From Girardinichthys multiradiatus (Eukaryota; Chordata; Actinopteri; Cyprinodontiformes; Goodeidae), in contig NC_061812.1 of NCBI RefSeq assembly GCF_021462225.1, positions 42,825,363-42,889,362 of the forward strand: 64,000 nucleotides of DNA. The letters run 5' to 3'. Within the stretch, counting starts at the first letter, position 1. Each line of letters opens with the position of its first letter. The notes beneath the pieces are model-generated. The model worked only from the letters and a program-made list of their open reading frames with translations, ran no database searches and had not been told where the DNA came from. This document shows positions 25,798 to 38,600 of the stretch, in pieces. Position numbers and translations under genes: made by a program.

Positions 25798-27076
25798 AGT
25801 GCCTTGCAGACGTGTCTGGGACCTTTATCCTAATTTGTCACATTACAAACACAAACCAATGTATTTTATTAGGATTTGTTGTGATAGATCAACACAAAGT
25901 AGCACACAATCCATTTGTATTCAGTCCTCTTTTACCCTGATGTCCCCAAATAAAATCACAGTTACTAATTAAGTATTTCATTTGATTAGCAATTAGAGCC
26001 CACCCGTGTGTAATTAAACCTCTGCGTAAATTCAAAGACTTTAAATCACAGTCGTCATCCCGTTAATGCTTGGAATATCACATTTGAAAATGACTTCTTG
26101 GATGCAATATTTGGTGTGATATTAGATTTTAAATGTCATGCATGACATTGATATTCTTTGGCCTGTTGGATGGACTTTTATGCTCACATTAAATGTATAT
26201 TTTTATTGGCCAAAATGATAAATCTCAGAGTGGTGGGAACATAGTACCAAATAAAAAGTCAGAAAATAATGGGTTATCAGTAATCGATATTGTCATTGCA
26301 ATAATCAGCAAGAGCATTGCAACTGCATGTTTTCCTGACATCTATGAATACAACTGTTCTGTGCCAGGCCTCATAAAAATCTCAAAAATGTAGCATGCAT
26401 ATGCTTTCTGCCATATTTTCTCTGATTCCCTTAAATAAAATCCAGGGCAACAAATTAACTATGGGTAATCTAATCTCAGTATGCATGCAGCTCCTAAGCT
26501 GGTCAGTTGATGGGTAAATGGATGGAAGTAAACACAATCAAATCCTGGAAGAAAACATGAGAGGCTGCAATAAACTTAAGACTGGAGCAGAGGTTCATTT
26601 TCCAGGAGAATAACCGTTTTAAGCATACAGCAAGAGTTACAATGGAACGGCTCAGATCAAACCTGGATCAAAGTTCAGAGCTAAAGATTCAACAGAGACT
26701 CCGAAGGCAGACTGATGAACAGACGCTCTCCATCCCATCTAGAGACTGATAGGTCATGAGATTGACCTATTTTACAAAGACGAATGGACAAGAATGTCAC
26801 TCTTTAGATTAAAGCTGGTAGAGACATACTCTAAAAGACTTCCTGCTAGAATAACAAAGTGTTGACACAGGGGGCTAAATACACATGCATGACACACTTT
26901 TCAGGTTTTTCATTTCCTTCCACTCTATTATGCACAATTATGATGTTGGCCTATCACATGAAATCCTATTAAGGTCAATCAGTTTGTAGTTGTAATGTGA
27001 CAAAATGTAAAAAACAAACAGAACAAAAAAAAACAAACTCAAATGGGGTGTGCATACTTTTGCAAGGCATGGTATC
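25798..27076 (+). mobile_element. Decayed Tc1-like element C
   Basis: The left end ('gtgccttgcagacgtg') and the inverted right end ('cttttgcaaggcatgg') match the family C terminus GCCTTGCAAAAGTA. Internal plus-strand blocks around 26540-26760 correspond to transposase sequence but are full of stops. It lies between the receptor promoter and the 3' end of trnt1. Confidence 0.65.
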
Positions 27077-27548
27077 TGACATGGCATTTTAATCCACTAG
27101 CAAAAACCCTTTTCCTCTCCCATGTTTTGTCTTCCTATAGCATTTGGTCAGAAAGGAGTTTAATCATCAGCCTTTTCTAACCAAACTTTAAAGTTGATTC
27201 ACATGTCACAAAGTTGCTGCTGTCGCACGTTTTCCCAATCAGACTGCTGCGATGCTGAGGCCACCTGGGAAAAGTGCTGCCTCTGCTGTTTTCCACTGAA
27301 GTGTGGATGAACAAAAGCGGTTAAAAGGTAATAAGTGCTTCCGCATTTCTTATTTCAGTAGTGTCCTTTTTTTCACAATATACACGAGATGCTTCATCCA
27401 TATCTGGTAGCAGTGCAATTATAAAGTAGCGCAAAAACCCTTCTCTCATGTGATCTTTTAAATTATTTTTTTCATCTAAAATAAAAAGAACAATCTAAGT
27501 AACAATTGGGTACAGCTATTTAAATTAACATCAAACACCAGCTGCTGC

Positions 27549-27554
27549 TTTATT
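27549..27554 (-). terminator. Poly(A) signal of trnt1 (AATAAA)
   Basis: AATAAA on the minus strand begins 9 nt after the stop codon. If used, the 3' UTR would be very short; a downstream signal may be used instead. Confidence 0.4.
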
Positions 27555-27562
27555 TGGTTGAT

Positions 27563-30500
27563 TTAAGGTTTCACATGACTCAGCAGTTCATCTTTGTCCA
27601 TTTGGTATCGACTTTTCTTCCAGACGTCCCGGAGCTTCTGCAGAGTGGCACCGATATCCTTCCCTGAGGTGATGCCCATCTTCCTCAGATCATGGCCGCT
27701 GATGGGGAAGCGAGGAACGGACCATCTTAGGAGGTCCGACAGCAGCTTCTCTTCACCTTGATACTTCAGTAATTCGCACACTTTACCCTGAGAGTCCGGC
27801 TCTCTGCTCTGAGGAGACACAATATGTTTGACATTTCAGTCCAGCTGAGACTGGCCCCCCCACAGGTGGCACAATAATTACTCCCCCCACTGGCAATACT
27901 ACACAGCTATTCTATTGAACGTAGGTCTAGAGACTGAGATGGTACAAGGTGAATTTGTCTCTGGGGAACCTTTTCTATGTTGATTTGGCCAAATGTTTTT
28001 GATCATTATCCTGTTAAGTGACTAATGACGACCCATTTTCAATTTACTGGTAGAGGCCAGCAGATTTTTATTTCAAATGTAATATTTCCAAGAGCCGATG
28101 CTATGCACTTTAACAAGATTCCCAGGGCCTTTGGAAAAAAAATCAGGCCCACAGCATCACAAATCCTCCACCATGACCAACAGTAAGCACGAGTTACTTT
28201 TCCACAGAGGTGCCATCCTCCTTGGCTTTACACCTAACTCACCAGGAATGTTTGTTGTTGAATTGCTGTATCTTATTCTACTCTGACGAAAGCACATAGT
28301 TTCAGACAGAGTCCCAGTAGAGTAAAGAAAACTCCACATGTTGACATTAGATTGTGGTTGGATGAAAACATTTTTATGGTGGCATCCCTCGCAAACAACC
28401 ATTTGGCCTGTAGATGGCATCAAATACTTGTTATGGAGACCTACTGACCCCAAGATTTATTTACATCCCTTGGCATCCTGCTCCCTGCACATGGTGGCAG
28501 GATTAATATTGGTCATCATCCAGCTTAAGGACAGTGGCTAAAAGGAATAGGCCTGTGTGTCGGGTCATATTTATACCCAGAGGGAAGTCAAGGATTACTA
28601 ATTTAAAGTTTCTAGAAACTCTGATCAGCTTTAAAATAGTAGAAATAATAAAAAACACTTTGGTTATAATTATTTCAAAGGGATTATTAGGGGTGCTAAT
28701 AACCATATGTGAATACGTTGTAATTATTTTTGAAACATTACCTAAAAATAGTCATATATAAGAAATTCAACGGTCTAAATTTCCTCCAAAACTTGCAACG
28801 AAATCAACAGAATATTTGCCCGTTTTGTGTCATTTGTGTTAATGAATTATAATAAAAACCCTAAGCAGATGAAAACAAAATCTGACATTTAAATAACAGC
28901 AAAGGCGTCTTACCAATCTGTGAATCAACCTTTCAAGGCACTAAATGGCTGCAATCATCCGCACAACAAATGTAGAACATTCACCAGAAAAAAGGATTGT
29001 AATTGTGAAATTGATGTCCTATTCAGAAAGAAATCATCACCTGTCTGCGTCTGACTAGCAAACTTACATCGATAATAAAGTCAGTGAAAGGTTTGAGCCT
29101 GTCTGGCTCTTCGTCGCTCTTGCAGAGCCCCCTGTGTTTGACCAGGAACAGAGCCAGGGTCTTCTCCTCTCTGGACACCTTCAGTCGGAGGTCCATCTTT
29201 TCCACGTCATCCGGGCTGTGGAACAGAGCCGCCAGGATGGTCATGGGTTTGGGAGAGTGAGTTTTGGCGTTCTGCCACACGCGCTTCATCTCGGCAACGT
29301 CGCCATTTGGAGGCAAACCTGAGATGTAGTAGGAGGACGAGCAGAACGGACGTAAATGGAAACTCAATAAGGAGGATTTGGTGCATGTTTGAAGTAAATC
29401 TGAAGAGCTGTGTAAAAAAAACTGAGACTTCAATTACTTGACAACAGCTGTCAATCTCATATTAATATATAAAATTACACACATTTACCGAGTCTCCCAC
29501 TCATTACTTGATGGAGAAACAAAAGCACAGATGGAAGACCACACAAGCTGCCGAACTTATGAATGGAAAAGTAGGGATGGAACCTTTAGACAGCAGGATA
29601 ACAAATGTTTTTCCATATTTCATTTTCTTTTCCCATACTTGAATCCAGATGAAGAAAATAAATTCCCAACTTTTTTTAGACTTTTCCAAACTACATAGGA
29701 ACTCTGCGTTTAGAGCTCTGAAATGTAGTTTTTTTTTGCTAGTTTCTACACCAAAAGGAAAATGTGTTTTATGATGCCGGGCAACAAGAGGAAAACGCAA
29801 ACTCTGCAAAACTATAATTCGGACAAAGTGACACTTAGGTACCAGTTCAATTTTTAACATAGAACATAATGGCATAAAGTGTGCTAAATATTGTGCTTCA
29901 AAACCTGCTGGAATTACTTCAAAAATCTTTTTAGAAAAAGGTCCAACAAAAAGTAGTTAGAAGCTGCTTTGATAGTGAACTGCATTTTTACAGTCACTTT
30001 AACTCAGACATAATAAAAAGAAATGTCTGTATCAAAACATGCTCTTGTATTAATACACTGCCTGGCCAAAAAAAAGTCATCACCAAAAAAAAAAAAAAAA
30101 GCTTTCATTACGGCACGCATTCTCTGTGGCATTGTTTTGAGAAGCCTCTGTAACGTCATAAGATTTATTTTCACCCAGTGTGGCATTAAGTTTTCACCAA
30201 GATCTTGCATTGATGATGGTAGATTCTGACCGCTGCTCAAAGCCTTCTCCAGCACATCTCAAAGATTCTTAATGGGGTTAAGGTCTGGACTCTGTGGTGG
30301 CCAATCCATACATGAGAATGATGTCTCATGCTCCCTGAACCACTCTTTCACAATTCAAGCCTGATGAATCCTGGCATTGTCATCTTGGAATATGCTCATA
30401 CCCTCAGGAAGAAAAAATCCATTGATGGAATAACCTGGTCATTCAGTATATTCAGGTAGTCAGTTGACCTCGTTCTTTGAACACATGATGTTGCTGAACC

Positions 30501-32603
30501 CAGACCTGACCAACTGCAGCATTCCCAGATCATAGCACTGCCCCCACAGGCTGGTACAGTAGGCACTAGGCATGATGGGGGCATCACTTCACCTGCCTCT
30601 CTTCTTACCCTGATGCGCCAATCACTCTGAAACTGGGTAAATCTGGACTCATCAGTTTATATGACCTTCTTCCATTGCTCCAGAGTCCAATCTTTATGCT
30701 CCATAGCAAATGGAAGCCTTTATTTTCGGTTAGCCTCACTGATTAGTGGTTTTCTTGAGGCTACACAGCTGTTCAGTCCCAATCCCTTGAGTTCCCTTCG
30801 CATTGTGCGTGTGGAAATGCTCTTACTTTTACTATTAGACATAGCCCAGAGCTCTACTGTTGTTTTTCTTTGATTTGATTTCACCAAACATTTAAGTGAT
30901 TGCTGATCATGATCATTCAGGCCAAATTTTCCGGCCACATTTCTTCCTCGAAGACAATGGGTCCCCACAATCCTTCCAGTTTTTAATAATGCGTTGGACA
31001 GTTCTTAACACAATTTTGGTAGTTTCTGCAATCTCCTTAGATGTTTTCTCTGATTGCTGCATGCCAATGATTTGACCCTTCTGAAACAGACTGACATTTT
31101 TTCCACGACCAAGGGATGTGTCTTTCAACATGGTTGTTTAAGAAATGAGAAGCAACTCATTGCACCAGTTGGGGTTAAATAACTTGTTGCCAGCTGAAAC
31201 ATAATCGCCCATGCAGTAATTATCCAAAGGGAGGCTCGTATATATATGCTTAGTTAAATCCAGGTGGCGACTTTTTTGTGGTCAGGCAGTGTATTTTCTA
31301 AAGCCCATCCCCGCCATGTCTCTCACCTATGTACTGAGCCAAGTCCAGATTATAGACGAGCTCCAGCAGATGAGCAGCATGGTTACCAACCACCATCTTC
31401 CTTAGTTCCACCCAGATTCTTTCTCCCGATATAGCTGCCAGACCTCTGCCATTTTCCCTGATGGCGGCCAGAGTCTCAGGCTCGTGCTCCTCTGGTCTTA
31501 TAGCCACCCTGCCATAAAACCTGGGATGAAACAACAGGGCTGATGATCAATGGCTCCACTTCTAAATAACCACACACGCTCTCACTCTTTGCAGAAGTAA
31601 GGATGCCTACCTGAAATATCTCAGTATTCTCAGGTAGTCCTCTTGTATCCTCTGTTCAGCGCTACCAACGAACCGGACTTTATGGTTCTGCAGGTCTTCA
31701 TAGCCTTTAAAATAGTCGTATAACGTTCCATCAAGCCCTGCGTGACAAAAATTGAAGAATTTGGGTATGTCTTTTATTTCCAGGGATCAATAAATGATCA
31801 ATATCCACCAACAGAGTTGGTTTTCCGTCGGAGTGGAGTCACCTAAAAACATCGAGTTAATGGTGAGGTCTCTCCGCTCGGCGTCTTTCTGCCAGTCGGT
31901 GGTGAACTCTACCTCTGCATGTCGTCCATCTGTCTGAACATCAACTCGTAGTGTGGTCACCTCAAAGTTCTCATTGTGCAGCTGAAGAAGACAAAAGGTT
32001 AATGGACTAAAGGCACAAGAACATCTGCCCACTAATTGAAACCCAAATTTCAGTTGATCGGAAAATTGAAATCTAAGATCAATTAGTGATGTTATGTCCA
32101 TATTATAGCCTACACAACTGTGGGAATGCCTGCTTCATTCTATGACTTTCACTCTTTGAATTGACTTACTAATAAAGCAATAACATTCCAAGTTATTAAG
32201 AACTGAATAAACAGCAGCTCTGTCACCATCTGTGTCATTACATGGATTAATTTAACATCTTCCAGGAATAAATGGTTCAACAAGTAGTGGAGCCTCGTGT
32301 TATGTGTCTGCTCATCACCGACTCCATCCCATCATCACGATGCACCAAACAGAACTCATTTTCAAACCTCATCATGTCCAGATTTTATGTTGTGTTGCAA
32401 CAAACTTTTAAAAGAGCTCAAAGTTGGACTTTATTGTCATCCTCTTCTGAAACATTATTTTACTTCATTTCCTAAACCCTGATTGCTTTTCTGTTGTCCC
32501 ATAACTTCAAACCAATGTTCAGAACTCTTCAAGCTGGCTGCTGTTTGGATTAGATGAGCTGAGGACAAAAATCAAAGTCCTCATGAGGCAGCACACACAC
32601 ACG

Positions 32604-32639
<36 letters not shown>

Positions 32640-35600
32640 GTTATAGGCTACAATGATGCTGCTCAATTTTTCTGAGAACATCAGCTCAGCAAGGAAGCTG
32701 TCTGCGGCCGAAAAGCGAGATGAAACCAAATGTCATAAATGGAAGTGGAAGAAATGAAGCTGTACCACCAATGATCCAACTCCTGATTACTCCCAGATTT
32801 TACTCCAGTCCCTCTTTTGATTTCTCACATTCCTCCCCCCATAGCTTGAGCTGGAGTCAATTTAACAAAAAGGAAAAATAAGCAGGAGAGTAGAACTGCT
32901 TAAGATATTTAACAAAATGACTCTTCTGCCACTGAGCTTTCGTTTTAAAAGAATGTTCATTAAATATCATCTACAGGGGTTGGACAATGAAACTGAAACA
33001 CCTGGTTTTAGACCACAATAATTTATTAGTATGGTGTAGGGCCACCATTTGCGGCTAATACAGCATCAATTCGTCTTGGGAATGACATATACCAGTCCTG
33101 CACAGTGGTCAGAGGGATTTTAAGCCATTCTTCTTGCAGGATAGTGGCCAGGTCACTACATGATACTGGTGGAGGAAAACGTTTCCTGACTCGCTCCTCC
33201 AAAACACCCCAAAGTGGCTCAATAATATTTAGATCTGGTGACTGTGCAGGCCATGGGAGATTTTCAACTTCGCTTTCATGTTCATCAAACCAATCTTTCA
33301 CCAGTCTTGCGGTGTGTTTTGGTTCATTGTCATCCTGATACACGGCACCACCTTCAGGATACAATGTTTGAACCATTGGATGCACATGGTCCTCAAGAAT
33401 GGTTCGGTAGTCCTTGGCCCATCTAGCACAAGTATTGGGCCAAGGGAATACCATGATATGGCAGCCCAAACCATCACTGATCCACCCCCATGCTTCACTC
33501 TGGGCATGCAACAGTCTGGTTGGTACGCTTCTTTGGGGCTTCTCCACACCGTAACTCTCTCGGATGTGGGGAAAACAGTAAAGTTGGACTCATCAGAGAA
33601 CAATACATGTTTCACATTGTCCACAGCCCAAGATTTGCGCTCCTTGCACCATTGAAACCGACGTTTGGCATTGGCATGGAGTGACCAAAGGTTTGGCTAT
33701 AGCAGCCCGGCCGTGTATATTGACCCTGTGGAGCTCCTGACGGACAGTTCTGGTGGAAACAGGAGAGTTGAGGTGCACATTTAATTCTGCCGTGATTTGG
33801 GCAGCCGTGGTTTTATGTTTTTTGGATATAATCCGGGTTAGCACCCGAACATCCCTTTCAGACAGCTTCCTCTTGCGTCCACAGTTAATCCTGTTGGATG
33901 TGGTTCGTCCTTCTTGGTGGTATGCTGACATTACCCTGGATACCGTGGCTCTTGATACATCACAAAGACTTGCTGTCTTGGTCACAGATGCGCCAGCAAG
34001 ACGTGCACCAACAATTTGTCCTCTTTTGAACTCTGGTATGTCACCCATAATGTGTGCATTTCAATATTTTGAGCAAAACTGTGCTCTTACCCTGCTAATT
34101 GAACCTTCACACTCTGCTCTTACTGGTGCAATGTGCAATCAATGAAGACTGGCTACCAGGTTGGTCCAATTTAGCCATGAAACCTCCCACACTAAAATGA
34201 CAGGTGTTTCAGTTTCATTGTACAACCCCTGTAGAGACCGACCTTTATTGTTGTAGAACCTGCTGCTGTTAGGTATGATTATGGCTGAATTAACAACAAT
34301 GATGATTCTGGTTAAAGAAATAAGTTACCTACAGTTCACTAACTTTTCTAACATATTTAAACTTAATATGTTAATGGGATCAATTTCCTATCAAGTCAAA
34401 CTGCAAAGGGAGGTTCTAAAGGCAGTTATAGGCAGTTAATACACTAGCTACAGTAGATGGTTCTCCGGATGGCTACATTTACTATGAAACCAGATTGGTT
34501 GGTCCAGCAGGCTGGAGCTAAAAGCTGGTCTAAGATCAGCCAAGACTAAAATAGACACTTAGGGTAATACAATCTCAAACTTGTTTTAGGGGATACTGCA
34601 AACATTAATGACGTTTACATGAGGCAGTTATTTAGGCAGAAGCAGATGATTATTTATGCAGGAAATTGAGGTAGACTGTGGTGTGCCCCAAGTGATGTAC
34701 CTGTGCAAAACATGCGAAGTACAGAACATGTTAAATGTTTCCGGGTCTGTACAGAATGAAAAATCAATAAACAAGCGAGCTAAAAATTGCAAAAAGCTGG
34801 TCAGCAGTTATAAGAAGAGTCTGATTGCTGGAATACCAACAAAACTTTTTCCATTGGCTTTTAGTTGAATTAAAATAACTAAATGTTAATCTGCAATGGG
34901 ACAGAAACACATGGTTATTTACATCCAAATTATGTGAATGATTTTGGCCGAACTGTAATCTGAATGTAAGCTCAATAAAGACGCCAAGAGATTTAATTCT
35001 GCAGGTCAGATAATAACTTGCTTATAAACCTCCAACAGTTTCGATACACTTTCGATTTGTCGAACTGGTTCTTTAACTATTTATACCAAAGTCTTCATAC
35101 AACAATTTGCTGAGTACTTTTTGCTTCACCATATTTTTAGCTGTCCATCAACTAAAGCTTGAGGCGAGGGACACATGCTGACATCTACAAATCTTATATT
35201 AAAGATGTTTAATCAAACTGTCGAGAGTTTTACTCCTCAAACAAACTATATTTACAGGACAATGGATCCTTGGGTTCTTTAACACTAAAGAAAAAATTAT
35301 TCTGCATTAATGTCAGTCAGTCAGTCATTTCTACCGCTTATTCCATAGTGGGTCACGGGGAAGTTGGTGCCTATCTCCAGCAGTCTATGGGCGAGAGGCT
35401 GGGTACACCCTGGACAGTTCACCAGTCTATCGCAGGGCAACACACATGCACACACTCATTCATACACCTAAGGCCAATTTAGAGTGACCAATTAACCTAA
35501 CAGGCATGTCTTTGGACTGTGGGAGGAAGCCAGAGTACCTGGTGAGAGCCCACGCATGCACGGGGAGAACATGCAAACTCCATGCAGAAAGACCCCTGGC

Positions 35601-38600
35601 TGGGAATCAAACCCAGGACCTTCTTGCTGCAAGGCAACAGTGCTACCAACTGCTCCACCATGCAGCCCAATGGATCCTTGGGTTCTTTAACACTAAAGAA
35701 AAAATGATTCTGCATTAATGTTAAAGTTTTCTTAAAGAAACAGAAGACAAGAAGTCAGCGTCTATATGTTGAGGACAGTTGTTGCACAGTCAGATATTTT
35801 TAATCTAAAGCCATCTGGTTGTGCAACATTCCTGATGATGCTCTCATCTGCAGACACTTTCAGCTTCACGGTGTTGCTGTTCAAATAAACAGCATCATTC
35901 ACCCGTTTACCTTTGTAAAGAAAAACGAAACTGATGCACACAATTCCAGTGAAATTTCATTAGAATCCAAATTTGATAACAACTCTTCTTTTATCACTGA
36001 TGAAGGTTATGTTATGGAAACATTGCTTTATCAATGCTTCACTGTGATTTTAACACTATGGCGGTTCCTTTTGTTTCCTTGATGCAATTTGGTCTTTTGA
36101 CCTATTTACCTTTATGTATCGTTGTTAAGGTATTTAGTCTAGCACTTTAGACTAAAGTAGGGGAGCTGGTATTAGGACGCCTTAAAGCAACTTTCAAATG
36201 CTCAGTAAAAATTCACATTTTTTTTGAGTATTCATGGTCACCAAGGATCAATGTGCCCTGAATCTTACTCGTGCAGTAATGGTCCCGTGCTTCTCTCCTT
36301 TATTGTTGATCATCCTGATTCCTGCAGCTTGGAACATGCACTTCATCTCCTCTGGAGTGGCTGTGGTGGCAAAGTCTACGTCCTCAGGCCGCTTCCCAGC
36401 AAGCAGATCCCGCACAGCGCCGCCAGCGATCCGGAGCTCATGCTTATGCTTCTCAAACAATTCTGGACAAACCAAAAACACGTTTAGTTGATTTAAACAA
36501 ACTGTTCATTATTTTGTTTAACATATTTAGTAAAACATTTTGTTTACTGGTCAATATAACCTCATAATTAGCTTTAACTAGGCAGTATTCACAGGGTTAA
36601 CATTTTTACTATTTTAGCAGGTAAATCATCCATATGCATAATTTACAACTCAGAGTTGTTGGTTTCACAAAGCCTTTATACAGACTTTATATAATAGATC
36701 AACAAAAAGTAGTGTGTTATTTTCTTAAATATACTCTTAAAAGTGTGGTGTGTATTTACATTCAGGCCCATTGATTCAGTACCTTGTAAACCCACAACTT
36801 ACTGTAATTACAGCTGCAAGTCTGGTGGGGTATACGTCTCTAGCTGCTCTGGACATCCAGATAAAAGACGTTTTTGCCCATTTGTTGCTAAATAGATCAA
36901 CCTCAGGCAGACTGGATAAAGAGCCTCTATGAACACAGTCCCGGACTCTCAAATGGATTTAGTTCTGGGCTTCGGGTGGTTCTAACATGTGGACATGAGG
37001 TAAGTCTCTGTCATTAAATCTAGTGTTTTTAAGTATCTAACAGGTTTTATTTCCAGGACTGGCCCTGTTTTTAGCTCCATCAATTTTCCTTCTCTGAGCA
37101 GCTTCCCTGTCGCTCCTGATGAAAAGCATCCCACACCATGATGCTGCCATCACCATGTTCCCCACATGTTTTTGCCACACACAGTAGGCCAGAACGTTTA
37201 ATTTTTATCTCATCTGACTAGAGAACCTTCTTCCACTAGTGTGCTGTGTTTCATAAATGGCAAACATTAAAAGGTACTGCCTATCGCTTTCTGAATGTGA
37301 AAATATTCAAGAGGTACAAGGTACAGAAGCTGTAAATGTCAGCAGAACAGGCTGCGTAGGTGAGGGTTCAAGGAAGTGCAGCTGAACAATACAATCATTA
37401 AATTCGAGGGGAAAACAATTTTCTTTTGTGAACAGCATAAAAGAATGTGTGATGGATCATGGAAAGATGCCAAGATAAAAAGATTTTCCAGCTCTGTAAC
37501 TGTAATATGAAGTAGGACAGGAGGTTAATTCTGTGCAGTTGATTCAGACTTGTCCTTAGGCAGCCAGCTTCAAAGTAAGATGAGCAAATTACCATCATGC
37601 AATATTATCCAATGAGAGGTCAAGGTAACCCTAACCCCAACCCTAAAGAAATGAAATGCTGTATAATGTCTTTTGCAAATGCACACAAAGAGAAAGGTCT
37701 TTAAAAGTGAAAGAGTTGCTTACTGTGAGTGCTTCAAGATCACTGGAGATCAGCAGAGGAATGTTGGTATTTATTGGGAGAAAATGGTGAAAGGCAAAGG
37801 AAAATGATTGGCTAGCCAGACATTATCCGCCTAGTAAAATTCCTCCTGTTGTCTTCAGACTGATGATATAATGTGCACAAAATAATAACCAAGCTCTATT
37901 CCAAGTCTTTTACTCCCACTCCTATTCGGCAACAAAACACGGATAATACTGATGTTAAATTGTTGATGCAAACATTTAGGATTTAGAAGGCATTTATATC
38001 TATTTAACATAAAGTGTGGATGTCCCTTTAACATTTCAAAATTTTGGCACGTTACAATTTAAATAATTTAAATGTACTGTAACTGAATTCTATGAGATAG
38101 ATCAACAGAAAGAAGAACATAATTGTTCAGAGCTCAGTCAGATTGGATGGAGAGCATCTGTAAACATGAGTTTTCAAGTCTTGCCATAGAATGTTAGTTG
38201 GATTTGGCTTTGAACTGACTTTGACTGAGCCATCCCATTTTTGCTCTAGCTGTCTCTTTGGAGTGTACAGCTACAATGTGAACCTTAGCCCCAGTCTATT
38301 GTTAGGAATAACCTTAATTAATATGCTCATAGCTGTTTTTCCCATTTATACTACACTGAAATAAAATATAAGTTCTAATGTTTCCCTTTTGTTACAAGAG
38401 GCTAAGAATGCTCATAGACATACAGTACAAAGATAAATGGCCCAAGGGTTGTCATAAATGACCTGAAGCTGGGGCACTGGGGTAGATAGTGGAGCAGCTG
38501 GTATAACTGGGTTGATTAGAAACCTACAGCACACTTAGATTAAGGATGGACACCCGCTACTACACAATCTACCAGATAAACACCACAATGGTGACACAGT

